This document shows, piece after piece, positions 38,016 through 49,720 of a stretch of 64,000 nucleotides of DNA. Numbering within the stretch: the first letter of the stretch is position 1; every line of letters starts with the position of its first letter. The notes beneath the pieces were generated by a model. It saw nothing but the letters and a program-made list of their open reading frames with translations, was not told the DNA's origin and ran no database searches. Location of the stretch: assembly GCA_004352715.1 (NCBI GenBank), contig SCFE01000091.1:1292799-1356798 (forward strand), given 5' to 3'. A program made the translations under genes and the position numbers. Source of the stretch: Hofstenia miamia (taxonomy: Eukaryota; Xenacoelomorpha; Acoela).

Positions 38016-38167
38016 CCAACAAATATTATAACAAAAGAGAATATGTTCCAATGACGTCAGAGATACACAGACGGCTAAAGTATACAATTACATCATAGCC
38101 ACGCCAGACATGCCCGCCAGGGTCAAATGTCAATTTGTGGAACGAACTTCACTAGGGTATAACTACT
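38016..38167 (-). repeat. Right tip of the foldback element
   Basis: Inverse of 29376-29528, with TGACGTCA at 38052-38059 and the outermost bases AACTACT, followed by the GATGCT duplication. Confidence 0.88.
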
Positions 38168-38173
38168 GATGCT

Positions 38174-40379
38174 TTCGTTCCTAGAGATACACCTTTTTGT
38201 AAATGTATTTAGTAGATCACATATAATATTTACATAGCTATCATAACAAGGATATTTTCTATGTTCTATCGCTGTTTTCTAGTCAATCTTGCCCACGCTT
38301 GAGAACCATCAATGAAAGCAGGTAAATATTGCACAGAGGATTCTACATAGGTTAGAAAAATTCCACATTCTTTCGAGACAAACACAATGTCAAGATAGTT
38401 TCGACGGTGTCAAACCCATTGTAAATGTCTTGACTTGGGCATGTATTTCCATTTCAGTTTAATCTTGGTCTTTGTCACTGTTTTGTTTAGCAGTAAAATT
38501 TGGGCTGCATTTAGGCCAAAGCAATTTTAATTTATTCAATATCATGTTGTATTTAGAGTTAGCCCTCTTGAAAAATTTGAGTTAGGCTACAATGGACTCA
38601 AACACAACTCTTGGTACAAGAAGGACAGGTAATTTAATGTAAACATTGCATTGAATTGAAACAAGGCTTATTAAAATAAAGCGATAGGTTAAGTGCAATC
38701 GCAATGATTTCTCTCAAAGTTATAAAACTACATGCATCTTGATTGACACCTTTCTTGCTGTGCAGTTACAAGTCACATTTCCCCATTTTTTGCATAGTAC
38801 TTGGTCAATGCTTTTAATACCAGTGTGTCAGTCTGAGACACACTTTTGCATTATTAGTTAACAGTTACAAACCTAGAAGCTTTTTCAGAATTTTAAAAAC
38901 CTAAGGCCAGGGTTTGTGGCCTTAGGTTTTTGAAAATACATAGATTGAACTAGCACCAACTTTTAATTTGATTTCACAGTTTATATCGCAATAATTCAAA
39001 TTTCTAATTAATTCAATATTAACGTTTGAAGCCTCTGTTATTTATTGGTCAACTACAGCACCTATGGCCATTGAAAATTGATTAATTCCTTTTCCCACTC
39101 AAATTCGGATAAAACTATTTGCCAACTTAACACTTCATTCCTTAAAACAACAACTAAATAGAAATATATTGATTCTTTTATGAAAAATTTCTTTTTATGG
39201 ACCTTCATTAAATTGTAAATAAACTTTTCTAAAGCACGACTAATAATCATATTCCAAAAATCATCTTCTGCTAAAGTTTCTTATTTAATTGTGTTTGATG
39301 GGACGAGGTTGAAACCTGTAGAGTTTTTGAGAAATATCGTGATTTGGTACCGCAAGGTATAAAAATTTTTTACTGAAAATCAAATTTTATTCCTAAAACA
39401 AATGCATAGGTTAAGCCCGTGAGTAATACAGTAACACCTGAGAATTACGGCCCCTCAAGCAACTCTTAAAAAGTGTTCTCAGGTCCCTGAATTTGTTTGG
39501 TTTTCTTAAATCACCAAAAAGGTAGAAACGTAGCATAGTACGTACTCGTAATAAGTAAACATTATATTAAATAGAAATACAAAAATCAAAATGCTAAAAA
39601 ATAATGTGCGTGCGTGCATCACGATCTCAGGCTACAAAGCCTACTGTGTGTATTTTCGTGTACGCGCAATTAATCATCAATATTATAACATAAAATAAGA
39701 AAAAGATCATTCGCACTATTGCAGTATCATAGATTAAGTCAAAAAGAAGACACTTTTCAAAATTTCTAAAGTTACCAGATGGCACTGGTACAATTAATAG
39801 TTCAAAATATTGCCAAATACTCGGGGGAATTTGTACCGTACGCAACCTGCTTTTATCCCGATTCATAGATCTTAAAACAAGAAGGAGTAACCACTCATAC
39901 CTCAAAATCGACAAAACAATTTTTTATAAATTACAATATTTAAGTTATGCAATGGCAACCGAATTCGCCATATCTATTACCCATAGAGAACGTGTGGTAG
40001 ATTCTGAAAGATTTTGTCGAGAAAGACAAATCCCACAAATTTGAAATAATTAAAGAGTTACATCCTTTAATCGCAACGCCAAATAACTTAAGAAGTTAGA
40101 GTCCGTTTAATGGATTCAGCTTCAAGACGTTTATCTGCGTGTCACGCTTTGCATGGCAAACTTGTCGAATAACTTTGTCACCAGGTTACAAGCTGAGACA
40201 ATTATATTTTCAAATATATTTTATAAGCCTCTATTTGTCTTTCGTTTGTTATAAAAAATGTGTATATATTGTGACCACTTTTTTTGACTTGAGATATATA
40301 AATTTAATTCGAATTATTGAAAAAGTAGAATTTGTTCCTGCATATTATTGCCCTTATTTTAAATGTCAAACCCAGTAAC
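38174..40379. other. Non-coding stretch with a strong hairpin
   Basis: No gene recognised. A perfect 15-base inverted repeat, AAAAACCTAAGGCCA and TGGCCTTAGGTTTTT, separated by seven bases, lies at about 38896-38932. Confidence 0.6.
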
Positions 40380-41878
40380 GATGACGGAAGAAATGGTGAT
40401 AATGGATCTTCTGCCTTTTGCCAAAAAGACAGAGGGCGCAGTAAGCTTCTAAAGATTTGATTCTGTGGGAACAGTCAACAACCTACAGACACAGAACCTC
40501 AGTGGTCTCAACTGCAATCCGGTTCGTAAGAGAAGCTTATGAAGCAAGTCTTAAGCAAATTTTGTATAAAGCGGAACCTGGTTATGAACACATGGTTGAT
40601 CGCCTGCACAGTGCACTAAAAGCCCTGCCTCTCCTCAAAAATTTCGGATTCCAAAAGTAGACCCAGTCTATGAGTGTGAGGAAGTTAAGGGGGCAGTTTA
40701 TCGCAAGCGTGCAATGAAACGTGTGTTATTGAGTTGCAAAGACACAATTAGCCAAAGGAATTATTTCAGAGCGCCAAGAGCAGTGAAAACTGCATCAGGC
40801 GGCGTAAACTGACCATCCTTGAGGAAGCATTAAATACCCTTGATGAAGCCGGAGATGACGGGCATCAAGAGGTGTATCCAAGAGATTGTCAGAAAGAAGC
40901 ATGATGGGTGCCTGACAATACAGCCATACCTAGGCCAATGGAGTTCATTAAGCATTTCTTTCAAGCGTTTAAAGAGTCTGCCTGAGATATAGATACAAAG
41001 GAATTCATATATAAGCTGGAGCTATCCGCACCTGAAGACTTGGGGTTGAACTGCCAACAAAGCTTCGCAGAGGTTCGGTAAAACCGCACAAAGCTAAAGG
41101 TCGCAATGGGCTTCAGGGGGGGGGAGGCTTTCAGATATTGAGGCAGTGTGCATTTCGAACGCCTCACAGAATACTTTGCACAGTATTTAGTATGGAGAGA
41201 TGTCCAAGGGAATGGTGTGATGCAGAAATTATCTTCTTGCATAAAAAGGGTTCAAGGTCTGACCCTAACAATTACCCGACCATCTTCCTATTGGATGCTG
41301 TAGGAAAAATCTCTGGAAATATTCTGTATAGCAGGCTGGAGCAATTGCTGGGTAATAAACGTACGCTCCTACGACCTTAATTTGGTTTTAGATCAGGCAA
41401 GTCTACTGTGCAGGCCATACATGTGCTGAGGCAAGCCCAGTAAGCTGTTAGATTACGGAAAGAAAACCGTCTGGCGTGTTTCATTGACCTTCAAAAGGCC
41501 TTTGACTCCGTTCCAAGTCAAGTAATTTGGCAGTGTCTAGCAGCAAACAGTGTGCCAAAACGGATAATTAACATTGTTAAGTACTTACATGATTCATCGA
41601 TAACACACATTCGTGGTGAACATCCGGGTGCCAGCTTTCGGCTAGAACGTGGGGTACGATAAGGATGTTTCCTCGGCCCATTATTATTTAACCCCCTTTT
41701 CCATTATGTGATCAGTGAGGGACACCGTGGAACCCTCAAAGGAATTGTTTTTAACTCTTTCTTTGTTAAAGGTAAAGTGGAACTACAGCACATTGAGTGT
41801 GCGGATGATCTCTGAGGCAGGTCTGAGTAACAAATACAGAGCTATCTAGATGGCCTAGTTAACGTTCTAGCGCCACTA
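40380..41878 (+). mobile_element. Decayed non-LTR retrotransposon, RT part (5' of Gypsy insertion)
   Basis: Reverse transcriptase relic. Clear motifs start at about 41206: PREWCDAEIIFLHKKGS, then NNYPTIFLLDAVGKI, FGFRSGKSTVQAIHVL, FIDLQKAFDSVP (motif A, Asp present), ERGVR-stop-GCFLGPLLFN (motif B, Gln codon now a stop) and ECADDL (motif C, Cys for Tyr). At least five stops or frame changes interrupt it. The stretch 40380-41200 is probably the same element but shows only weak RT-linker character. The coding sequence resumes at 45112 after the Gypsy element, so the Gypsy insertion is the younger event. Confidence 0.8.
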
Positions 41879-42031
41879 AGTAAAGATAAGAGTTATAAAA
41901 ATAGATTTACTAAGCCAACCTAACTAAATAGATATGCACATATTTATAGTAATAACACTAGTGTCACTTATCTGCTAAGGTAAATACCGGATTCCCACAT
42001 CAGCCTCTTATTCACCTTACTATATGTTACA
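41879..42031 (-). repeat. 3' LTR of the nested Gypsy element
   Basis: 153 bases, TGTAAC...CTTATCTTTAC on the minus strand. Its final base is changed from the expected A. It differs from the other LTR at roughly a dozen positions, which means the insertion is old. Confidence 0.88.
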
Positions 42032-42285
42032 CCCTCCCTTGTCAGGAAACATACATAAGCCTGTCCGGTGGCCTTCTGCTTCTGTAAGAGCGGCACAAAG
42101 GCACTTCATTACTGGGTTTTGTGACGTCCTCTTTACTCTTAGTCGTCAACAAGTTCATCATTTCAAGCTCTGATTCTATATGTAGTCCTTAGGCACTATC
42201 AGAGGGACTTCAGCTTTGGGCAAATGCTTTATGTCTTTCCTATACGTCGCATTATAGGATTACCCTCTGTCCTAATCTCATACGG

Positions 42286-43070
42286 TCAATCGGAAATAAC
42301 TCCAGGAGTCCTCTTGTCAATGATGAGTACCACATCTCCTTTTTGTAAAATGGTCAAAGGTTTGCTTTTTCTATTATAGAAGTACTTCTGCCGTTTTAGT
42401 GATCTTTTCATTTGCTCCATTCCTATTTCATGAACGTTCACTTCTGGGTTAAGCAATTCTGTATGTACAGGTACGATAGTGCAGATACGTCTACTATGTA
42501 AAAACTGCCAAAGAGAAAAATCGTAACCACATAGAGGAGTTGCATTGTAATACATTATTCCTTCTTGGACATTTCGGCATCTTAATGACAGGTTTTTGAA
42601 CATTTGTACACCATTTTCTGCAAGTCCATTTGATTGCGGATGATAAGGACTTGTAAAGGAAATTGATATTGAGCCTTCCGGCCCAGCGAATAAATTCGTT
42701 TGATCTGAATAGAGAGTTGTCCAAAACAAGTTCACTAGGCAAATCAAGTAACTGAAAGACACTCCATAATGCACTTTGTATTGTGGTGGTTCTTTTGTTT
42801 TCTATGTTTATTGGAACAAGGAATCGTGATAGTAATTGATAAGTATGAAAGTATATTTGCCTCGGATCTCAGCTATGTCCATTTCCAATTTTGCTCTATG
42901 GTAGAAGTCTGCAGTCGTGCTGCATAATTGGTTCTTTCACTTGTTTATGTGAATAGCGATTGCATTCTGTATATCTTTGGACAAAATTCTCAACATCTTT
43001 GTTAATATTTGACCAATAGACAAGCTCCTTAGCAATTGACTTGGTTTTTTTGATACCACAGTGATTAGAG
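42286..43070 (-). pseudogene. Gypsy integrase, C-terminal half, broken
   Basis: The open part 42774-42286 contains FTSPYHPQSNGLAENGVQMF, the hallmark of the retroviral-type integrase core around its catalytic Glu (AEN), followed by a basic tail (RSLKRQKYFYNRKS) and a GDVVLI-type strand. Upstream (to about 43070), the zinc-binding region reads NHCGIKKTKSIAKELVYW and later RYTEC, so one of the Cys ligands is lost. The core is split over two frames. Confidence 0.8.
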
Positions 43071-43351
43071 TTTTATATACATAACATGTATGATCTTAAA
43101 TTTTTCGGTATAATAATTCTGTCTTGTTTACAGATTAATCCTTCTAAATATTGCAATTCATTTCTTAATTTCCAATATGTTCTTAGTTGGTCTGGTACAT
43201 CTGATACACTTTTTTTGTGTTCAGACCAACTCCTTAAAATACATTCCTTGCATATTGAAGAGTTTCTTTCCTTTGCCATCGCAGTGCATAAGTTCCATTT
43301 GTGACAATGTATCAGCAATAAGCATTTGATTCCCTGGTGTGTATACAATCC

Positions 43352-43798
43352 TTAGTCCCTCGTAGGTGGAGTATCATTGATGTTTTTGAGTTGTAGTGAT
43401 GCTAGTGGTTTATGGTCTGATTGCACAGTAATGGGTAATCCATATATGAATTGGTGAAACTTCCTGCAGCCATAAATGTTTGTGATGAGTTCTTTTTCGA
43501 TTTGACTATATTTCCTTTCATCATTTGATAGGGATCTGGCAGCATAGGCATAAACGTGCTTATCTTGCATCCGGCAAGCACCCAGCCCATCTTTTGAAGC
43601 ATCAACTTGGATGACAATTGGTTTTTCAATTGTAAAATGTCTCAATGCAGGAGATGAAGACAAGATGGTAATTATCTCATTAAGAGCTTTCCTTTGTTTT
43701 TCTTCCCATATGAAGTCCACATTTTCATGTACTAATTCTCTTAATGGGGCATTAACGTGGGAGAGATTAGGGATGAAGAGTGACAAAAAATTTATCAT
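43352..43798 (-). pseudogene. Gypsy RNase H domain with RT connection
   Basis: A 148-codon open frame. It starts in the RT connection (MINFLSLFIPNLSHVNAPLR) and continues into RNase H with VIQVDASKDGLGA (first Asp), EKELITNIYG (Glu) and VQSDHKPL (Asp). Catalytic residues are intact within this piece, but the frame is severed from RT and integrase. Confidence 0.85.
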
Positions 43799-43849
43799 TC
43801 CCAGTATTCTGCCTACGCTTGTTTTGTTCTTTGGCTCCTCTAGCTGCTG

Positions 43850-44436
43850 TAAAGCTCGTATTTTTTCAGGATCTGGTCAAAAACCATTTGCGTCAATTAT
43901 GAATCCCATATACTTTACTGTTTTAAATCATACTGCAGTTTTTCAAGATTAAATTTTATATTGTTTAGTCTTGCTGTGTTCAAGATTTTCTTCACTACAG
44001 AATCATGATCAACTTCTTTAGGTGTTGCAATGCAGATATCATTGTGAATTATTATGGTATGTGGACATTCACGAAACACCTCATCCATCATCATTTGTGC
44101 TCAATCCAATGGTGATGCTAACCCATTCAGCAAACAATTCCATTTATATTTTCCAAATGACGTGTTAAATGTACACGAATAAGACGGTTGAGGTGTTAGT
44201 TCAATATGCCAAAAACAATTTTTAAATTCCAGTATTGTAAATCGAACTTTATTATTGGAGAACTGACGTAACTGTGGAATATTTGGGGGATAGTGGTACT
44301 CACGCGTAATAACTGAATTTAATTCTTTGGCATTCAAAGTCAATCGAAGGTATTTGTTCTTCTTTTCTGTAATCACAAGCGAACTAATCCAATCTGTGGC
44401 GGTATTTGCAGGCGAGACAACATTTACCTTTTCCAC
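43850..44436 (-). pseudogene. Gypsy reverse transcriptase, catalytic box lost
   Basis: Frame 44436-44101 contains ATDWISSLVITEK and LRLTLNAKELNSVITREY, standard Gypsy RT finger motifs, then FGKYKWNCLLNGL. After a stop it continues MMMDEVFRECPHTIIIHNDICIA, in which the YxDD box has become IHND. It is therefore catalytically dead. Confidence 0.82.
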
Positions 44437-44729
44437 TCATCCAAATTATCTATAAATTTTGGTAGCACTGTGAGGGGAATGTTCCTTTTAGCATGAATAA
44501 TAGGTTTTGAGTTTTCCTTAAGTTCCATGTTGTACTGCTTTTTGTATTTACCCAAACCTATGAAGACATCACTATATTCACTTAAAATCCATTTAACAGG
44601 TCCAGAAAATTTTTTGTTTGGGCTTAGAACCGACTGGACCCCTTTTGAAAATCCTTTCTATTGCTCTTATTAGTTGAGGCACAGACTTCTAGAAGTCTGC
44701 GGTTGAGTGGATAATGTTGGATATGTTTT

Positions 44730-44945
44730 TTATGAAATCCGGCTTTGATGGCTGACATGGATCCCCATTTGTTCTAAGAAGAACACCAATAAGTACGCGA
44801 TCTGATCTGGCACTTTGGATTGTTTCAATCTGTTAGCGTCTAGGAATACACTAAATTCTCTCTCAAATCGAAGCCATTCTGATATATTTGTACTGTCAAG
44901 ATCTAGAAATTTTGGCTTTAGCGATTCAAATATGAATGTTGTCAT
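44730..44945 (-). pseudogene. Gypsy gag N-terminus, truncated
   Basis: ATG 44945 lies shortly after the 5' LTR. The 71-codon frame has LDSTNISEWLRFEREFSVFL and QIAYLLVFF, in the style of retrotransposon gag proteins that begin with a W..F..E helix. The rest of gag is missing or scrambled. Confidence 0.6.
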
Positions 44946-44958
44946 ACCTTTGTCACCA

Positions 44959-45111
44959 TGTAAAGATAAGAGTTATAAAAATAGATTTACTAAGGCAACC
45001 TAACTAAATAGATACGGACATATTTATAGTAATAACACTAGTGTAACTTATCTGCTAAGGTAAGCACCGGATTCCCACATCAGCCACTTATTTACCTTAG
45101 TATATATTACA
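44959..45111 (-). repeat. 5' LTR of the nested Gypsy element
   Basis: 153 bases, TG...CA, with ACTATAAATATG as a plausible TATA box near the middle on the minus strand. It is immediately followed on that strand by TGGTGACAAAGG, the presumed tRNA primer site. Confidence 0.88.
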
Positions 45112-46330
45112 ATCTCCCTACCAAAGACCAAGTGCATGTGGTTATCAATGGCATCGGAAAGAACTTCTTATAGAGTTCATGTCTCTGGAAAGGACATTGA
45201 ATTCATATCAGAGTTTATGTACTTAGGCTCGATAATCAGCACGGCTGGGACAGCTCTCTCTGAAGCAAGACATCGGTGCGATGGTGCTGTTGGCAAGATC
45301 CTACGTTATCGGCGAGCAACACGTTAGAATGGATTTGGCAAAGCACTCTTACCTTCTCTTATGAAGCGTTATGTCATCCACACTGACCTATTCATGCGAG
45401 AAAGAGACGTGGGCAGATACTGCTAGGAGCTGGAGCTGCTTGAGGCCTCCATAAACACTTGTAAAAGTGTCTTTTGTGGCGTCTCACTTTGGGATAGATT
45501 AATCAAGGACAAGGTTCATGTACTTATGCCTTTCCAACAAGTGTGCACAATAGTAGCACGTAAGCACTTAATTTTTGAGGGCCGGATGATAGATGATATC
45601 GCACAGTGAAAGCATAAATAGTGAGTGACCTTGAGTTAGCAATGACCAAGGCATCAATAATTCCTGATGGTAATGACCACATCATAAGCGCACGGAGAAG
45701 TCCGTGCTGGGGAACGCAATTGGTACTTGATGTACAGTGGTTATATGTTACTCTGGTTTAAAAATATTTCCCACGTTGACTAGATCATGCTTTAGGGAAA
45801 AAAGGTAGTGAAGCAAATCACAAAATTGCAGGTCTGATCAGTGGTGACAAGGATTGATCCTAAAGATATTTTCTGGTGCAGTCTTTACAACAGTTCCAAA
45901 GACACCTACGGTGCACGGAGTGTGAGCGTATCTTCTCAGAGTAGAAAGCTCTCAATCGTCATGTCAGAAATGGTCATATGCAGATCACTAATAAAGAAGC
46001 GGATGCTAATAGCTGGAAGTGTATAGCGAAGGGCTGTTACAAGTCGTACAAGAGTAAAGGTTGGTATTTACAGCACATCAAGACTTGTCATCAAAACCTT
46101 TCAGAGCATGCAGAGACATGCAATGTAAGAAGTTTCAAGGCTTCTGCTGTCAATCGGGGGTGTTGATGGGGCCAAGACTGTATCCTACCCTTTTGACTTT
46201 GTGGCAATTTTCTTACCAGGGCTTCTGGGCCAGATATGGTCGGTACCATACAAGCTTTAGCGTTTTGATAGAAGCTAGCGATGGGAAGCCCCCACCACAG
46301 GTCGCGATTCGCAGGTTATAGGTTGCCTGA
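45112..46330 (+). mobile_element. Decayed non-LTR retrotransposon, C-terminal part with C2H2 fingers
   Basis: Continuation of the RT relic at 40380-41878. The frame near 45112-45327 reads LPKTKCMW and then FISEFMYLGSIISTAGTALS, the usual post-RT box. Further on, two C2H2-type fingers lie in one frame: CTECERIF...LNRHVRNGH (about 45911-45977, with one stop) and CIAKGCYKSYKSKGWYLQHI then KTCH (about 46020-46090). LINEs with C-terminal C2H2 fingers use them in nucleic-acid binding. Multiple stops make it inactive. The 3' boundary is approximate. Confidence 0.7.
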
Positions 46331-47315
46331 GAAATACGACAATTTCCCTATTTATTATATCTAAATTTTCAAGGGACTGTCAAAAAGTGTAAGGAATTTG
46401 CAGGTCGTCGCATTTGTCTGGTTTTACTGTACCACATATAACCTTAATAATTAATTTAAAAGAAGAAGGTTGTTCTTTTGTATAATCAACGAAGCATTGC
46501 ATTAGAGAGGCTGTTCTCTTTTTATTAATGTTTGTTTGTTTTGAGAAGTGGATGGAATATTTTTTGCTTTATTGCTATTTTTATGCTTAACGTTTTGAGT
46601 TACCGATACTGCCTGATCAAGCAGTACTTGTAATTCGATTTGAGGTAACAGTATTCAAAAATTTTGAAAGGTGCGGCACTGGACGAGACCAGGACAAGAT
46701 TTTTGTGGTACCATAGCGCTCTAATCTACACACAAGCGTGTAGCATCTAAATACACAATACGGTTGACTAAACATCCACCTGTGCTGGATTGTGAAAATA
46801 CCATCTTGCCGGTATTTTTTGGAAAAATGGATTCGATAACGATATTGGTAAAAAAAACTGCGTTTTCAGTCTTCCTCTAATTAATACGTTTCATTATAAA
46901 TTTTACGAAAAGCTCATTTGATTCCCGCCCTGTTTCCAGACTACGAATTTGTAGCTCAGTTTTTTTTTAAAATTCATTGGGCGACACGATGTGCATTTTT
47001 CTATAATCAATTTTAATAAATTAAAGAAATTAATTTTATTCTCAGTGAATAGATTTCATTTTTAAACTGTATTGAGAATTTTTTACAAATAATACACTGG
47101 AATATGCATTTAAAACTTTAAATAATCATGATCTTTCCATTTTTAATACTGTAAATGATTCTGAAAACCAAATCGAATTTTCCACTGAAAAAAAAATTTA
47201 GTTGCGCTTTTACAGTCCTTTGAATCTGGTGAATTTCGCTAATTTACTAGTGTTTTGTGAGCATACATTTTCTACCGCCCGTGCCCGCCCTGTCCCCGGT
47301 TCTACAGCATATGCC
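46331..47315. other. AT-rich non-coding stretch before a gap
   Basis: No gene recognised. A short C-rich patch (GCCCGCCCTGTCCCCGG) sits at about 47283-47300, right before the gap. Confidence 0.5.
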
Positions 47316-48315
47316 NNNNNNNNNNNNNNNNNNNNNNNNNNNNNNNNNNNNNNNNNNNNNNNNNNNNNNNNNNNNNNNNNNNNNNNNNNNNNNNNNNNNN
47401 NNNNNNNNNNNNNNNNNNNNNNNNNNNNNNNNNNNNNNNNNNNNNNNNNNNNNNNNNNNNNNNNNNNNNNNNNNNNNNNNNNNNNNNNNNNNNNNNNNNN
47501 NNNNNNNNNNNNNNNNNNNNNNNNNNNNNNNNNNNNNNNNNNNNNNNNNNNNNNNNNNNNNNNNNNNNNNNNNNNNNNNNNNNNNNNNNNNNNNNNNNNN
47601 NNNNNNNNNNNNNNNNNNNNNNNNNNNNNNNNNNNNNNNNNNNNNNNNNNNNNNNNNNNNNNNNNNNNNNNNNNNNNNNNNNNNNNNNNNNNNNNNNNNN
47701 NNNNNNNNNNNNNNNNNNNNNNNNNNNNNNNNNNNNNNNNNNNNNNNNNNNNNNNNNNNNNNNNNNNNNNNNNNNNNNNNNNNNNNNNNNNNNNNNNNNN
47801 NNNNNNNNNNNNNNNNNNNNNNNNNNNNNNNNNNNNNNNNNNNNNNNNNNNNNNNNNNNNNNNNNNNNNNNNNNNNNNNNNNNNNNNNNNNNNNNNNNNN
47901 NNNNNNNNNNNNNNNNNNNNNNNNNNNNNNNNNNNNNNNNNNNNNNNNNNNNNNNNNNNNNNNNNNNNNNNNNNNNNNNNNNNNNNNNNNNNNNNNNNNN
48001 NNNNNNNNNNNNNNNNNNNNNNNNNNNNNNNNNNNNNNNNNNNNNNNNNNNNNNNNNNNNNNNNNNNNNNNNNNNNNNNNNNNNNNNNNNNNNNNNNNNN
48101 NNNNNNNNNNNNNNNNNNNNNNNNNNNNNNNNNNNNNNNNNNNNNNNNNNNNNNNNNNNNNNNNNNNNNNNNNNNNNNNNNNNNNNNNNNNNNNNNNNNN
48201 NNNNNNNNNNNNNNNNNNNNNNNNNNNNNNNNNNNNNNNNNNNNNNNNNNNNNNNNNNNNNNNNNNNNNNNNNNNNNNNNNNNNNNNNNNNNNNNNNNNN
48301 NNNNNNNNNNNNNNN
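47316..48315. other. Assembly gap, 1000 N
   Basis: Placeholder-sized gap inside or beside the 3' part of the second Gypsy-type element. It probably hides the end of integrase and the 3' LTR. Confidence 0.99.
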
Positions 48316-49720
48316 GTATAAAGAATTTCGCTGGTGTACATTCGACGTCTAAACTAAGAAGCTGTAGTGGTTTTAGTAAATTGTTGATTTCTTGTTTTGA
48401 GAACACTTCTGTAGCGAAATATGTTTTGAGATTTTCGGTGTCGCATTCTTTTACTGGACCGTATTGTCATGGAGTAGTAATTACTTTTTGTTGAGATGTA
48501 GAAGGAATCTTAGTAATGAGGTAATTGTCGTCTTTTGATAATTGTTCAATGCCAATGTGAACGATTTCGTTAGGTTCTTCGGCAATAATTTTTTGTAGTT
48601 CAGTGCGTTGTTCTGGAAAGTGTTCTTTGTTAGTTAGCAAACAGATTTTACATTTATCAATAACATCGTATACCACTTTTCTCAAATTAGTTACAATAAA
48701 ACGTGTATTTATGGTTTTTTCAGTTTGTAAAATGCCCAAATGACCGTTTTCATGTATTTTCCGTATTAAGTTGCGTTTATAATATTCAGGAATTGCAATA
48801 CTATTGTTTCTAGATTTAGCGAATAGTAAACCTTGAGACGTAAGTTGCCATTTGTACTTATTATAATAGCGAGAAGCAATAGGATCTAAAATCGTGTCGG
48901 GCATAGTAACTTTGTTAATAATTTGTTTTAAAAGTGGATCAACTAATTGTTTTTCTGCAATTTCTTCTGCTGAAATTTCTTCTTTAATTGTAATACTTAA
49001 AGTTGGTTTGCCTTGTCTATCAATGTTAATATCAGGTAAATTTTCGTATTCGTTTTTTGGAATAAAAGAAAATTCAATTTTTTCACCAGGAGTTTTTTGT
49101 AAGTCCCTTTGGTATTGAGGTAGAGCTGTTAGTAAATCTGCATTAGCATGGAGAGTTCCTTTACGATGTTGAATAGTAAAATTAAAGTCATTTAGTTGTT
49201 CTATCCAGCGTGCGACAATATTTGATTTATCACCGGAGAATTTTTTTAACCATGAAAGGCCACTGTTGTCTGTGCGTACGGTAAAATTTTTCTCGCCAAT
49301 TAGGAAATATCTAAATTTCTTTAAGGATTCAACCAATGCTAACATTTCTAATTTTGTGCTACCATAATTTAGTTCGGAACTTTTTAATTTTCTGCTGAAA
49401 AATTGAATAGGTAATTCTTTACCGTCGATATTTTGACTGAGACAAGCTCCAATAGCTACTGTACTAGTGTCGCAATCTACAATGAATTCTTTAGAATAAT
49501 CGGGACAATTTAAAGATGGTAGTTTTTTGAATTCTTTTTTAAGTAAATCAAATTCTTCTTGATGTTTCCATTGCCATTGAAAATCGTTTTTGGACTTTAA
49601 TAAATTTGACATATTAATGGTCTTTTTAGCAATATCGGGAATAAAACTTTGATAGTAATTAAAAAATCCAAGTATACGTTGAACGTCTTTGCGATTTTTA
49701 GGACATTGTATTGATTCTAT
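48316..49720 (-). CDS. Gypsy-type pol: RT connection, RNase H, integrase
   Basis: About 420 codons open from the gap at 49720 down to TGA at 48467-48469. It begins in the RT thumb (RKDVQRILGFFNYYQSFIPD). RNase H follows, with FIVDCDTSTVAIGA, TKLEMLALVESL, VRTDNSGLSWL and NADLLTALP, and the four acidic residues look intact. Then comes the integrase HHCC finger (KIHENGHLGILQTEKTI...DKCKICL). The core begins IVHIGIEQLS but is short. Past the stop the frame stays open to 48316, with VFSKQEINNLLK and VECTPAKF, which resembles the region before the catalytic Glu. A single stop and a probable deletion in the core suggest a recently inactivated copy. Family: Ty3/Gypsy by domain order. Confidence 0.85.

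Larger units (their letters stand above)
29370..38173. mobile_element. Giant foldback element with AG termini and a 6-bp target duplication
   Basis: The element proper is 29376-38167 (8792 bases as assembled), flanked by GATGCT at 29370-29375 and 38168-38173. The tips are AGTAGTTATACCC and its inverse. The inverted match is not confined to the ends. Anchor pairs are 29376-29528 with 38016-38167, 29905-30110 with 37800-38005, 31210-31460 with 37165-37420, 32936-33058 with 36270-36400, 33440-33560 with 36080-36165, and 33795-34080 with 35435-35880. Each arm is therefore about 4 kb. The left arm has an extra segment (29529-29905) and a small gene (32232-32661) that the right arm lacks. Long terminal inverted repeats, AG tips and 6-bp duplications are features of Polinton/Maverick elements, but no polymerase, integrase, protease or capsid frame is visible. 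Four single-N joins lie inside (31512, 34417, 35688, 35744). Confidence 0.75.
41879..45111 (-). mobile_element. Gypsy-type LTR retrotransposon, degenerate, nested in a LINE
   Basis: Minus-strand element of 3233 bases with 153-base LTRs at both ends. Read from 45111 down: 5' LTR, a primer-site-like TGGTGACAAAGG, gag start, RT, RNase H, integrase, the polypurine tract AAGGGAGGG directly before the 3' LTR, then the 3' LTR. This gene order is that of Ty3/Gypsy. All domains are broken by stops and frameshifts, and the length is below the usual 4.5-6 kb, so internal deletions are likely. No clean target duplication was seen. Confidence 0.88.
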
